Source: Flavobacteriales bacterium (GTDB lineage Bacteria; Bacteroidota; Bacteroidia; Flavobacteriales_F; PHOS-HE28). From it: a stretch of 57,622 bases of DNA. The first letter of the stretch is position 1. The number at the start of each line of letters is the position of its first letter. The notes under the pieces are model-generated. The model was not told where the DNA came from. It ran no database searches and was given only the letters and a program-made list of their open reading frames with translations. The DNA lies in assembly GCA_016702645.1 (NCBI GenBank), contig JADJDP010000025.1, positions 1 through 57,622 on the forward strand, in the 5' to 3' direction. The position numbers and the translations under genes were made by a program. Below are positions 24,927-33,953 of the stretch, one piece after another.

Positions 24927-26225
24927 ATGTCCATGATCCGTACGCTACTCTGCTTCACTGTTATTCTCTGCTCCACGCTCCTATCGGCGCAGACCTATTT
25001 CTACATCGACCAGATCGTAGTGGACCCCCAACCGGCCACCACGGAGGACGACATCAACATCGACCTGGTCGGTGGCCTTGCCAGCACGGGGGCTTACGTG
25101 GCAAGCGCGAGTGCACAGGTAACCGGCACCATCGTCACGATCACTATCTCGGCGGCCGATCCCGGCGGTCTCACAGTGATCGTACCGCATACCGAAACGG
25201 TGAACGTTGGGCAACTTCCGGCGGGCACCTACACCATCGTGTTCAACGCGCAAGGTGTGGGTGACTTCGCGCCCTCGCCGCAGCACCAGTTCGTTGTAAG
25301 TGGCGGCGGCACCGCATGCGATAGCTTGGAGATCGCATCGGTCCAATGGTACGCCTTCACCGATACGGCCATCGTGGTGCATGTGCTCAACGAGAACATG
25401 TCCGAGATCTTCGACTATCCCAACTTCATCCTCTTCGACGCGAACGGGGATACGCTGGCCAAGGAGCTGGTCAACTTCTTCGGTATCGGTGAAGAGAGCT
25501 GGCACGTCCTGCGGATCCATCCCGATGCAACGATCCCGAACGCACCCTTCAACGGCACCTTGGAACTTTGGACGTTGTTCACCGAAGAACTTGCATGTAC
25601 ATGGGAGATCCCGATCGACCTCTGCCCACCGCCTGCCTGCGCCACACTGATCCCCACCATCGGGAACTTCGGTGGTGCGCTCGCGATCGGCACCTATAGC
25701 TGGAGCATCTCCGATGAGAATTTCCAGGTCGTCGCTACCGGACAGTTCGAGATGACCGACCAACTGCAATACGATTCGGACACCATCTGCCTGCCACCAG
25801 GCACCTACTACATGGCGGCATCCATGGACCAACCGCCCACCGGGGGCCAACCGCGTTATGGTGTATCCACGCAAGGCTTCATCACCGGCCCTTCGCAGGA
25901 TGTACCCTGGGACCTTCCCGTCCTGATGCCCTTCGACTTCTACCTGCCCTGCGATGAGGGAACGAACGGCATCGGAGCTTTCGATCCGAATACGGGCTTG
26001 ATGCTTGTGCAAGAAGGAGCCATGCTCCGGGTGCAACGGCGGGATGGTTCACCGATCGGGAAGATCGACCTGCTCGATGCGCAAGGTCGCTTGCACTACA
26101 CCGGATCCTCGACCGCCAGTGCCGCGATGATCCCGCTCTCGGGCATCGGGGGTGGGCTTTGCATTGTGCGGACCGAGCATACCGTGCAGCGCTTCGTGGT
26201 GCTGGTGCCTGGTCAAGAGCGATAG
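24927..26225 (+). CDS. Secreted protein with divergent C-terminal sorting-like domain
   Basis: 432 residues. The signal peptide (LLCFTVILCSTLLSAQ) precedes beta-rich domains (IDQIVVDPQPATTEDDINID; AGTYTIVFNAQGVGDF). A second region has SLEIASVQWYAFTDTAIVVH and GTLELWTLFTEELACTW, a pattern of non-enzymatic surface proteins. The end (KIDLLDAQGRLHYTGSST ... GGGLCIVRTEHTVQRFVV) is like a T9SS type A tail, but the usual PNP motif is missing. No enzyme motif seen. It probably sits at the cell surface or in the periplasm. Confidence 0.75.
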   Translation: MSMIRTLLCFTVILCSTLLSAQTYFYIDQIVVDPQPATTEDDINIDLVGGLASTGAYVASASAQVTGTIVTITISAADPGGLTVIVPHTETVNVGQLPAGTYTIVFNAQGVGDFAPSPQHQFVVSGGGTACDSLEIASVQWYAFTDTAIVVHVLNENMSEIFDYPNFILFDANGDTLAKELVNFFGIGEESWHVLRIHPDATIPNAPFNGTLELWTLFTEELACTWEIPIDLCPPPACATLIPTIGNFGGALAIGTYSWSISDENFQVVATGQFEMTDQLQYDSDTICLPPGTYYMAASMDQPPTGGQPRYGVSTQGFITGPSQDVPWDLPVLMPFDFYLPCDEGTNGIGAFDPNTGLMLVQEGAMLRVQRRDGSPIGKIDLLDAQGRLHYTGSSTASAAMIPLSGIGGGLCIVRTEHTVQRFVVLVPGQER

Positions 26226-26397
26226 GGAACACCCGCGAATGCCCCCTTGGTGGACAACGGTGCCAGCTCTTCCGTAGCTGCAACCATTGCTTCGGCCCGG
26301 ACTTGGAACGAAGAACCCGACCGGAATACGGCACTTCTTGCCACATTCGTGGCGCTTGTTCGCTGTCATGACCGGAACAAATGATCGCAGATCCGTG

Positions 26398-27210
26398 ATG
26401 CGCGGTTCCCGTTCGATCGTCCTCATTTCCATGCTGATGGGATGCTCGATAGTATCCACCCCGCTTATAGCGCAACGCATCACCGACCCGAACACCAACT
26501 TGTGGGTCTCGCATTGGGGCGATCATCGCTTCAGCGATCGCTGGAGCTTCCACACCGAAGCGCACTGGCGGCGGGCTGATATCGGTGGTAACTGGCAGCA
26601 ACTGCTCCTTCGACCGGCGATCAACTACCACCTGAACGATCAGGTGCTCTTCACCCTTGGTTATAGTTACTACCAGAACTACGGGTACGGCGAGTATCCC
26701 ATCGCATTCAACAAATGGGAGCACCATCTCTACCAGCAGGTGCAATTGAACGGGCAAACGATCGGTCGTGTGAAGGTCACCCATCGCTTTCGCATGGAAG
26801 AACGTTTCATCGCCGTGATAAAGGCCAGCAATGAGGATCCCCAACAGGGTTCTCTTGACACGTACACGTACCAGAGCCGGTTCCGCTATCGCGTTTGGGT
26901 CACGCTGCCACTGTGCCATGATAGAGTGGAGCCCGGTGTGTTCAGTGCGAACCTGTACGATGAGGTTTTCCTGAATTTCGGCGACAGCCAACGGCTCGAC
27001 CACATCAACCAGAACCGGATCTCGTTGCTGATCGGCTATCAGGTGAGCAAACCCTTCAGCATACTGGCCGGATACCTGTACCAGACCATTCAGCGCCCAG
27101 GTGCCGCGAGCGGAAGCGACCTTATCGAGCTGAATTCCACGGTGCACGTCGCGCTGGTGTACGACCTCGACCTGCGCAAGAAGAACGTACCAGCCGACGT
27201 ACCGAAGTGA
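26398..27210 (+). CDS. DUF2490 family outer-membrane-type protein
   Basis: 270 residues from the start at 26398, which places MRGSRSIVLISMLMGCSIVS as signal (an ATG at 26368 is also possible). DUF2490 features are NTNLWVSHWGDHRFSDRWSF, LRPAINYHLNDQVLFTLGYS and VTHRFRMEERF. Alternating strands predict a small outer-membrane beta-barrel of unknown substrate. It is monocistronic, with a clear terminator after the stop. Confidence 0.88.
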   Translation: MRGSRSIVLISMLMGCSIVSTPLIAQRITDPNTNLWVSHWGDHRFSDRWSFHTEAHWRRADIGGNWQQLLLRPAINYHLNDQVLFTLGYSYYQNYGYGEYPIAFNKWEHHLYQQVQLNGQTIGRVKVTHRFRMEERFIAVIKASNEDPQQGSLDTYTYQSRFRYRVWVTLPLCHDRVEPGVFSANLYDEVFLNFGDSQRLDHINQNRISLLIGYQVSKPFSILAGYLYQTIQRPGAASGSDLIELNSTVHVALVYDLDLRKKNVPADVPK

Positions 27211-27224
27211 CCACCACCAACGGC

Positions 27225-27250
27225 GGAACCCGCCTTACGGGGCGGGTTCC
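27225..27250. terminator. Hairpin with perfect 10-bp stem after the DUF2490 gene
   Basis: GGAACCCGCC, a six-base loop, then GGCGGGTTCC. It lies between the DUF2490 gene and the converging NRDE gene. Confidence 0.8.
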
Positions 27251-27361
27251 TGAATATCCCGATCTCCCAGCTTACGGGCTCGGAAGGGTGCTTTTGGCGC
27301 CTGGTGGCTTTTGCTCCTTGTGATCGGGTATGTCGTTGGTCCGTTGTGCGGACCTGATGGT

Positions 27362-28120
27362 TCAACGGCGGAGGTCCTCAGGATGTTGCGATCGCCCGGG
27401 TCGGAAGGAATAGCGTGAAGTTGAACGGGGCTCCCGAACGCGCTCCTCGAATGTGATCGTGCCATCGCTGGCGACCAGTACAACCGTTGAACATCGGGTT
27501 CCATACCCATCGGTCGTGATGCAAATGGAACTCAGCGCCCGTTCACGCTCCAGGTCCAATCCGGTATCGGGGAGTTGCTCGTCGCTCGCTTGTGTGGCAT
27601 CCGACAGCATCTCGAACATCGCATCAACGGCTGGTTCATCGGCATCGATGACCGCGGACAAACGGTCTTTGGCATGCTGCACTTTGGGCCACGGGGTGTT
27701 CAACAGGTGATTGCTCAACCCGTGCACGCCGGGCGATAGCGCTTCCTCACGGCCATCGATGTTCGTGTGATACCGAAGTGCATCGACCGTACCATAGACC
27801 AAGTTGAAGCCTTCGTAATCGGAAGTGTCTGCTGGAACAAAACCATGGTCGAGCGCTTGACGCACGAGCATACCTCGCGATGGACCTGGTACCCGGGGAA
27901 GTCGCAGATCGCGATAGTTCGTCAGTGCGGCAAATCGACCACCCGTGGTAACGCCGAGCCAGGTACCGCCAGCACGACGATCGCGCCCTGCAAGCACGTG
28001 TGGTTCCGCTGGCCAGAAGCGTGCAGGTTCCGCCAAGCGATCGAGGAACTCATCACGATTGGCCGCGACGATGAGCGGATAACGAGGATGGACCTTGTAG
28101 GCGATAGCGATGAGGCACAT
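27362..28120 (-). CDS. NRDE family protein (TANGO2-like)
   Basis: 252 residues from the start at 28120 (MCLIAIAYKVHPRYPLIVAA), three codons after another ATG. The family name motif is seen as AANRDEFLDR, followed by GGTWLGVTTGGRFAALTNYR and the N-terminal Cys at position 2. The C-terminus has RCSTVVLVASDGTITFEERV. The family has an N-terminal-nucleophile-hydrolase-like fold; its biochemical role is unsettled (heme handling and lipid metabolism have been proposed for TANGO2). It seems to be a separate unit at the end of the minus-strand cluster. Confidence 0.9.
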   Translation of the reverse strand: MCLIAIAYKVHPRYPLIVAANRDEFLDRLAEPARFWPAEPHVLAGRDRRAGGTWLGVTTGGRFAALTNYRDLRLPRVPGPSRGMLVRQALDHGFVPADTSDYEGFNLVYGTVDALRYHTNIDGREEALSPGVHGLSNHLLNTPWPKVQHAKDRLSAVIDADEPAVDAMFEMLSDATQASDEQLPDTGLDLERERALSSICITTDGYGTRCSTVVLVASDGTITFEERVREPRSTSRYSFRPGRSQHPEDLRR

Positions 28121-28154
28121 GGGTGCCAAAGCTATCGGAGACCGGTGTGCCGGT

Positions 28155-28478
28155 TCAGAACACCGATTCTCCCTTCAGGAACATGACGAAGATGAACGTC
28201 ATGAGGAAATGATGGAAGAGCAGGATCGCCGTGACCAGGGTGAGGATGTTCTTGCCGCTCTTGGTCAGCTCCGGGAACAACTTCTTGTTGTTCATGGCGA
28301 TGATGGGCAAGGGCACGGTTGCCAGCAGGAAGGTGATGGCAAGTGTCTTGAACAACACAACGTTGTCCAACAGCCCGAAGAAAAGGTGGGCGTAGTAGAA
28401 GAGGAAGCCAACGGTGGACAGGATGCCCAAACGCAGGAAAAGGCGTGCTTCAGCTACCATTTTGTTCTTGCTTTCCAT
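28155..28478 (-). CDS. Small three-helix membrane protein
   Basis: 107 residues from the start at 28478 (MESKNKMVAEARLFLRLGIL). Three hydrophobic helices, with HLFFGLLDNVVLFKTL and LVTAILLFHHFLMTFIFVMF. No family recognised. It lies 80 nt downstream of the six-gene operon on the same strand and could be its last member, though it lacks the start-stop overlap seen there. Confidence 0.65.
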   Translation of the reverse strand: MESKNKMVAEARLFLRLGILSTVGFLFYYAHLFFGLLDNVVLFKTLAITFLLATVPLPIIAMNNKKLFPELTKSGKNILTLVTAILLFHHFLMTFIFVMFLKGESVF

Positions 28479-28558
28479 GCCAATGACGCAGCGTTCAAAC
28501 GGGGTTGCGTCCGCCGGGGTTACAGTTTTATCCACAACCCCTTCGTACCCACGTATGC

Positions 28559-29254
28559 CTACGCACGACGCCAGCAGCGGACCAGCGCACTGCTCGCTGC
28601 GAGGCAACCGGCAACGAACCACGGCCATGGGAAATGCTCCGGTATGTAGGAGCGCCCGTTCACCAATGCATGGTCGCTCGCCGAACCCGCACTGGACAGT
28701 GCTTCCAGACCATATGAACGCAAGAGCGGGTCGATGGTGAAGGAGATGATCATGAGCACCGCGCCACTGATCAAGAGCACCCACGACCAAAGATCCAGCC
28801 TGAACCGCGGGTCACGTGAACGCCCACGAAAGACCACGAACGCGAATGCGATGAGCCCGAGGGAGATCGAGCACGGTGCCCAAACCGGCCCTACCCATGG
28901 CACCGGAACCAGGAACAACAGACGGCTCATCAGGCTGGCCGGCCAATCCAGCAGCACCTTGAGCCATAGGTAGTAGAAGATGTCCCAGACACCGAAGCCG
29001 AAACAGAACCACGCGAAGCGTTCCAATGCTGAACGGGTGATCAGCGCTGCAGGAGCAAGGAGCATGACGATCGTAGCAACCTCGCGCCACACTTCGGTAC
29101 CAACGAGCGACCGGTCCATGGGCACGAGCGGAAAGTCGAAGCCTTCGGGATAGTATAGGGCGCGCAAATACACGACAACCGCACTTTCCAAGTAGGCCAT
29201 CGCCACGTAGAAGACGGCCATCCAAACGAAGGCCATTCGGATATCAGCGCGCAT
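28559..29254 (-). CDS. Polytopic membrane protein, last overlapping gene of the operon
   Basis: 231 residues with about six hydrophobic helices (MAFVWMAVFYVAMAYLESAV; WFCFGFGVWDIFYYLWLKVL; LDLWSWVLLISGAVLMIISF). Its start overlaps the stop region of the upstream EEP gene by 11 nt, so it is translated from the same message. I do not recognise the family. A C-terminal WPWFVAGCLAASSALVRCW helix ends the protein. Confidence 0.75.
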   Translation of the reverse strand: MRADIRMAFVWMAVFYVAMAYLESAVVVYLRALYYPEGFDFPLVPMDRSLVGTEVWREVATIVMLLAPAALITRSALERFAWFCFGFGVWDIFYYLWLKVLLDWPASLMSRLLFLVPVPWVGPVWAPCSISLGLIAFAFVVFRGRSRDPRFRLDLWSWVLLISGAVLMIISFTIDPLLRSYGLEALSSAGSASDHALVNGRSYIPEHFPWPWFVAGCLAASSALVRCWRRA

Positions 29255-30182
29255 GATCCAGCCGGACTTCGGCCAAAAGGCCCCGATGGTCGCTTCCGCT
29301 CACCTCGAACGATGAGAGCAAGGTGGGTCGCAATGCACCGGACAACAGAGCGTGATCCAGTGGGATGAGCGCGAACGGGCCGAGCGAAGGCCAGGTGATG
29401 GTGAAGGGAGAGTTGATGGGGCGTAGACCACTGCGAGCGCAGAAGCGCTCATAGGCTCCATCCCAATGCACGGTGTTCAGGTCGCCGATAACCAAGGTGG
29501 GAATGGGCTCGCTCCGGATCCTTTCTGCCAAGGCGGTGAGTTGCGCGTTGCGCCTTCTGAAGTGGGCATAGCTCCCGGGAGATGTAGCATGGACAGCGAA
29601 CACACGCACGGCCTCGCCGTCCACGTCGACCATCGCTTCGATGAACGGCGCGCCGGCAATGGTGATGGTCCGTACGCTTATGAACGGCCGTTTGCTGAAG
29701 AGTGCGATACCATAGCAGTTGGTGTTCGGCACGATGTGGTGGTATGGATAGTCCTTCGCCAACGCGCTCCGCAAGGCAACGGCCCACTCCGGACTCACCT
29801 CCTGTACACTGATCAGATCGGCATCCGTCGCCACCACCGTCGCGATGGCCCTCGCACGATCCTCGTTCGGCTGCCAAACGTTCATGTGCGCGATGCGCAA
29901 GCCATGCCCATTGCCAAGGGTTATCGGCTCCATGACCGGCGTACGTACTTGAATGAGCACGAGCAACGCTGAGGCGAACGATGCAGCGGAGCACCACCAT
30001 TGTTTCCGAAGGCCTGCGATCAGTGCGATCGCAGCGAACAGGACGGCCCACCAGAGCATGAACGAACGTGCGAGCATGGGCACGTATGCATCCGGTGCGA
30101 AGACGAGCGTACAAGCGACGGTGAGCACTGCAACAGCAAGAACCAATTGTCGGGTAGAAGAATGATACCTGGTCGCTTTCAT
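29244..30182 (-). CDS. Endonuclease/exonuclease/phosphatase (EEP) family membrane protein
   Basis: 312 residues from the start at 30182 (MKATRYHSSTRQLVLAVAVL). Three N-terminal membrane helices precede an EEP domain: RIAHMNVWQPN (metal-binding Asn), DLISVQEVSPEW (catalytic Glu), VIGDLNTVHWD (Asp and Asn) and SDHRGLLAEVRL (His). The catalytic domain would face the periplasm, like YdhP/Bacteroidota membrane EEP proteins. Its substrate may be a phospholipid headgroup or sugar phosphate, not necessarily nucleic acid. It overlaps the upstream gene as ATGA. Confidence 0.88.
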   Translation of the reverse strand: MKATRYHSSTRQLVLAVAVLTVACTLVFAPDAYVPMLARSFMLWWAVLFAAIALIAGLRKQWWCSAASFASALLVLIQVRTPVMEPITLGNGHGLRIAHMNVWQPNEDRARAIATVVATDADLISVQEVSPEWAVALRSALAKDYPYHHIVPNTNCYGIALFSKRPFISVRTITIAGAPFIEAMVDVDGEAVRVFAVHATSPGSYAHFRRRNAQLTALAERIRSEPIPTLVIGDLNTVHWDGAYERFCARSGLRPINSPFTITWPSLGPFALIPLDHALLSGALRPTLLSSFEVSGSDHRGLLAEVRLDHAR

Positions 30183-30652
30183 ACCGTTCGCGCCATTTCG
30201 AGCTTGTTGATGCGCTTGAGCACGAGCCACAACGGAATTGCACCCAGCACTCCGAACGAGGCATCGACACAGCGCCAGAAGAACGGAATACCGCGGAAGG
30301 GTGCCCAAAAGAAAGCGAGCGGCAGGACCAGCAGGCAACACCAAAGTCCCCATTCGATCACCCACCTATTGCGCACCGGATCGCGATACGGCCCAATGAA
30401 GGCAAAGGCGATGACGATATGGGCAAAGGCGAGCCAGTCCGTGCCATAGAAAAGGAGCGGATACGTACCTGCGATATGCGCAACCGCGTTGGCAGCATGC
30501 TGTGCCCAAGCGTGGAGCGGATCGCCGAAAGGGATCGTCCATTCCGCAAGCAACCCAGTGAGCCATTCCAAGGGCACCGCCGTGAGTCCGCTCAGAGCAA
30601 GCGCCACCATGAAGAAGACGATCCAACGTCGGATGTAGCGCAGGTCGCTCAT
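30179..30652 (-). CDS. Four-helix membrane protein of unknown function
   Basis: 157 residues with four hydrophobic segments (WIVFFMVALALSGLTAVPLE; LLFYGTDWLAFAHIVIAFAF; GLWCCLLVLPLAFFWAPF). The H in LAFAHIVIAFAFIG and R-rich loops recur in related membrane proteins, but I cannot name a family. Both ends overlap neighbours by 4 nt (ATGA), so it is embedded in the coupled operon between the DUF4173 and EEP genes. Confidence 0.75.
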   Translation of the reverse strand: MSDLRYIRRWIVFFMVALALSGLTAVPLEWLTGLLAEWTIPFGDPLHAWAQHAANAVAHIAGTYPLLFYGTDWLAFAHIVIAFAFIGPYRDPVRNRWVIEWGLWCCLLVLPLAFFWAPFRGIPFFWRCVDASFGVLGAIPLWLVLKRINKLEMARTV

Positions 30653-32217
30653 GGTCGTGGAACTTCCTCTTTCGATCGGAGCATCTGCATGGTGCGTGTG
30701 TCAGCCCAATTCCGTTCCTGCCAGCGTTGCCCGCTGTAGCGCTCCAGGAAGCGGTCGCGCTTTGCATCCAGCGCTGCGCGGAATCCTTCCGGTTCCAAAT
30801 GATCCACCCAGCGCACACGGTTGGTTCGATGCCTGGCCATCTGCAGCTCCACCAACTCGATATTGGCGTACACCAGCGGTAGCACACGATCGCTCAAAGC
30901 GAGGTAGTTGTCGATGTCGATCTCACCCGGATTCTTGTGCTGCAGGTTGGTGCGCACGATGAAGCGGTCCCAATCAACGGTGGTCATCGCGATCAAAACT
31001 GCGAATGCAGCCCAACCGTTCACGCGTGCCAAGTAGAAGAAACTGCGCTGGTGCCGGATCTTGATGTAGAGCGTGATCAAACCGACCAGCACAAGCACCA
31101 GGAATACGATGACGCCGATCCGCAGATACGCCAAGCCATGGAAATCGATGTAGTGATAGTTGCGCAGGAAAACACTGATGCCGAGCACCAGGTTCTGTGC
31201 CACCCAAACCAGGCCGAGCGTTCTGAGCGATCCACTGCGCGCGTAGAAATTCTGGTTCCGACGAAAGAGATGCAACAGGATGAGCATGCTCAACATGATG
31301 CTGATGATGAGGATCCATGTCCCTTCGTGAACGAACTGCTTCAGGCTGAACCCTTCGGGCACTTCGAATCCGAACCACACCCAGTTGATGTCGATGATGT
31401 TCACCACGAGGAGCAAAGCGTTCACCAGTACGAGGAGGACCAAGCCCATGCGACGTTCGCGCTCCAAGGGGTTCATGGAGCGCGGCGCCATCCAACTCGG
31501 CCGCTTCGTTCGCACACGTTCCAGACGATCGCTGAGATCCTCTTCGATCTGCAGCACGAGGCGTGGTGCAAAGCGATAGAGCAGACCCCCGCAGACGATC
31601 ATTGCGAAGAGGAAGAAGAAGAGCCGGGGTGTGAAGAAGAACTCGATGAAATCCCCGAACACCACCCAAAGCCCATCGAGGAATCCGGCCGTCAACGCAT
31701 CGAACTTGGGATTGCCCACGCGATAGAGCTGGAAGAAGACGATACCCACAAGGAGCGGAAGTACCGCCAGTCGACCCCAACGCCATCCCGCGCGTGCAGC
31801 ACCCCGCTGTGGCATGAGTTCGCCACTCCCCTGCCAAGCCGCCAGCGGAAGTGTGATGTAGTTGCTCACGAGCTGCGCCATCGTGAAGAACGAACTGCGC
31901 AGCCTCGGTTCATGCACCAGTGCAGTGCACGTTCCCAGTGAAACAACGGTCATGAAAATGGCAATGCCGCTGTTGTGCACCACCACCATGGTCGCGGCGA
32001 GCACCGTGCCGAGCGTCGTGGCGCGCGCCGGGGCTGAGAACTGCTTCCACCCGATCCGCTGCAGCAGCAAGCCCAGCACGAGCACTACGAAGAGCAGAAG
32101 ATTGACGCCGATAGCAAGGTCGTAGAAGAGCCGGTCGAAGGCGAAGGCGCATAGTACGATGGTGACCAGCGGCACCCAAGGGCGCAAGGCGGCAGGGATC
32201 GTGAGCGACATGGGCAT
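30649..32217 (-). CDS. DUF4173 family polytopic membrane protein
   Basis: 522 residues with about twelve hydrophobic helices. Features usual for DUF4173 and its DUF4153 relatives are FDRLFYDLAIGVNLLLFVVL near the N-terminus, a central loop RSMNPLERERRMGLVLLVLV, and the soluble C-terminal part with DNYLALSDRVLPLVYANIEL. The mechanism of the family is unknown. Its start overlaps the stop of the winged-helix regulator by one base (TGATG), and its stop overlaps the next gene as ATGA. The pairing with a small HTH protein recurs in Bacteroidota genomes as I recall, which suggests a regulated envelope function. Confidence 0.85.
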   Translation of the reverse strand: MPMSLTIPAALRPWVPLVTIVLCAFAFDRLFYDLAIGVNLLLFVVLVLGLLLQRIGWKQFSAPARATTLGTVLAATMVVVHNSGIAIFMTVVSLGTCTALVHEPRLRSSFFTMAQLVSNYITLPLAAWQGSGELMPQRGAARAGWRWGRLAVLPLLVGIVFFQLYRVGNPKFDALTAGFLDGLWVVFGDFIEFFFTPRLFFFLFAMIVCGGLLYRFAPRLVLQIEEDLSDRLERVRTKRPSWMAPRSMNPLERERRMGLVLLVLVNALLLVVNIIDINWVWFGFEVPEGFSLKQFVHEGTWILIISIMLSMLILLHLFRRNQNFYARSGSLRTLGLVWVAQNLVLGISVFLRNYHYIDFHGLAYLRIGVIVFLVLVLVGLITLYIKIRHQRSFFYLARVNGWAAFAVLIAMTTVDWDRFIVRTNLQHKNPGEIDIDNYLALSDRVLPLVYANIELVELQMARHRTNRVRWVDHLEPEGFRAALDAKRDRFLERYSGQRWQERNWADTRTMQMLRSKEEVPRP

Positions 32218-32504
32218 CAGGTTTTCGGGATCAGGCGTTCGATGGCATCGAGGTGTTCGCGAAAGGCTCTTGCGCCTGCAACGCTGGACCTATAGGAAGT
32301 ATTGGGTCGCTTCCCCACGAAGCGCTTGCGCACCTGTACGTACTTAAGATCCTCCAGCGCGCCTAGGTGGCTTGCGAGGTTTCCGTCGGTGACGTTCAGC
32401 AACTCCTTCAACCGCGAATGGTCCACCCACTCGTTCACAACAAGCACTGCCATGATGCCCAATCGCACCCGGCTCTCGAACGCTTTATGGAGTTGCTCGA
32501 TCAT
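32217..32504 (-). CDS. Winged-helix transcriptional regulator (HTH_34/ArsR-like)
   Basis: 95 residues. The sequence LHKAFESRVRLGIMAVLVVN, LKELLNVTDGNLASHLGALE and VQVRKRFVGKRPNTSYRSSV shows a helix-turn-helix and wing of the DNA-binding MarR/ArsR-like HTH_34 group. No metal-binding cysteines. It is the second gene of the operon, overlapping both neighbours (ATGA and TGATG). It may autoregulate through the inverted repeats in front of the first gene. Confidence 0.9.
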   Translation of the reverse strand: MIEQLHKAFESRVRLGIMAVLVVNEWVDHSRLKELLNVTDGNLASHLGALEDLKYVQVRKRFVGKRPNTSYRSSVAGARAFREHLDAIERLIPKT

Positions 32505-33184
32505 GCTTCTCCCGATACCGATCCACGCTCGTAGCGCAGGTACATCAAGCCACCATAGAAGATGTGCAGCACCCCGAAGCCAAGTGCCCAGAAAAGCAGA
32601 CCAGCACCCGGCCAGAACGCAGCGATGACCCCGAGCGCGGCTTCGCTCAAGCCCAACCAGCGGATCTCATCGAGCGTGTACTTCGAGGCGTTCAACAAAG
32701 CGATGCCATAGAACACCAGCGTAGCGGCAGGCACCATGAGCACCGAGCCGTTGAAGAGCAGCGCCAAGGCGAAGAGCCCTCCAGCGATCAACGGGATCAT
32801 GAGGTTCACCAACAACCGCTTGGCACTGGCATCCCAAAGACCCTGTCCCATGCGCTGGCTCCTACGCCACGTGAACCAACCAGCGCCGAGCAAGGCTGCA
32901 AGAAGCACGACCAAACCATCCCCAACGAGGAAGGCGACGTGCTCTGAAAAACCTTCTGTGACCCAGCGTGAAGGCAAGTACTCGTCCGTACTTCCGAGGT
33001 CTTGGACCCGCCCTTCCCAGAGCAGGGCCTTGTAATGCTCACGCGCCACATAGGCTCCGGCCAGTGCAGCCGCCCCGGCGATCACACCGCTGAGCCCGCT
33101 GAGACTGAGGAAGCGCGTGCTGCGGTCCATGAGCCCACGGATATGGGCGAGTTCCTGAACGGGATCGTTGTTGGTCATTTGCAA
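32501..33184 (-). CDS. Membrane protein, first gene of the six-gene operon
   Basis: 227 residues with a soluble N-terminus (DPVQELAHIRGLMDRSTRFL) and about five to six helices (GLSGVIAGAAALAGAYVARE; VAFLVGDGLVVLLAALLGAG; FALALLFNGSVLMVPAATLV). Starts at 33184 or at 33178 (MTNNDP); both fit. The N-terminal helix ahead of the membrane part suggests a partner-binding region. It is typically found beside the small HTH regulator, which overlaps its stop as ATGA. Confidence 0.75.
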   Translation of the reverse strand: MQMTNNDPVQELAHIRGLMDRSTRFLSLSGLSGVIAGAAALAGAYVAREHYKALLWEGRVQDLGSTDEYLPSRWVTEGFSEHVAFLVGDGLVVLLAALLGAGWFTWRRSQRMGQGLWDASAKRLLVNLMIPLIAGGLFALALLFNGSVLMVPAATLVFYGIALLNASKYTLDEIRWLGLSEAALGVIAAFWPGAGLLFWALGFGVLHIFYGGLMYLRYERGSVSGEA

Positions 33185-33203
33185 AGTGCTTTGCGATACA
33201 AAG
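33181..33203 (-). promoter_or_regulatory. Nested inverted repeats at the operon start, putative operator
   Basis: On the plus strand GCAAAG-TG-CTTTGC (33181-33194) overlaps CTTTG-CGATA-CAAAG (33189-33203). The sites cover the start codon and the bases just upstream. With an operon-encoded winged-helix regulator, autoregulation is a natural guess. Confidence 0.4.
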
Positions 33204-33248
33204 TAACGAGGTCGATCGATCCGTCGTATGTCCGTCCTGAGAAAAAGT

Positions 33249-33953
33249 TCAGTGGATGGAAAGTGCCGCGAGCAGCGCCCCGATGATCACCGCCACGAAA
33301 CGTGCAGCGTTGAATCGGTGTTCCGGAGCACTCTCGAAGATGATGGTGGTGCTGATGTGCAACAGCATTCCGATGGCGAGGCCGAGCATGTGATGGAGGA
33401 AGTGGCCGCTCATTCAATCACCGGCCAGGTGGCCGGCAAGGATCCCGGCAGGGGCAGCAAGCGCAAAGAGCGCAAGCATTGACCAACCCGCCATGCTCGA
33501 GCTACCCGCACGTTGCAAGACCGTGGCGAGCGCAATGGCCATGGGCATCTTGTGCAGGACCACACCAAGAAGGAACGGCATGTTGCTCGCAACGGCAGCA
33601 TCGGCGAAGGGCATACCCTCGGTGAACGAATGCAGGCACAAGCTCGCGAGCGTGACCCAGGGCAAGGCGCTACGGCCCGAACCGTGCACATGCATATGAC
33701 CGTGTTCGATCCCTTGGCTGAAGAACTCCAGCACCACCTGCAAGAGGAACCCACCGAGCACCCAGGCGCCGATCACCGCACCTTCCTCCTCGTACAGCTC
33801 CGGCAACATGTGCAGGAAGACGATCCCCAAGAGGAAGGCACCGCTGAAGGAAAGAAGCAAGCGCAACCACTTGGCGTCAGGCTGCAGCAGGCGCACCACC
33901 CCACCGGCCAGCATGGGCAGCGCGAAGAACAGGAGCGCTACGAAAAGGATCAT
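33249..33953 (-). CDS. ZIP family metal transporter, one frameshift
   Basis: About 234 residues. Starts at 33953 (MILFVALLFFALPMLAGG). ZIP signatures are FLLGIVFLHMLPELYEEEGA, a His-rich loop (GIEHGHMHVHGSG) and the metal-site helix CLHSFTEGMPFADA plus LLGVVLHKMPMAIALA. The main frame stops near 33414; the remaining helices (HHMLGLAIGMLLHISTTIIF) continue in another frame to a stop at 33249. ZIP proteins bring zinc, iron or other divalent ions into the cytoplasm. The start overlaps the methyltransferase stop as ATGA. Confidence 0.85.
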
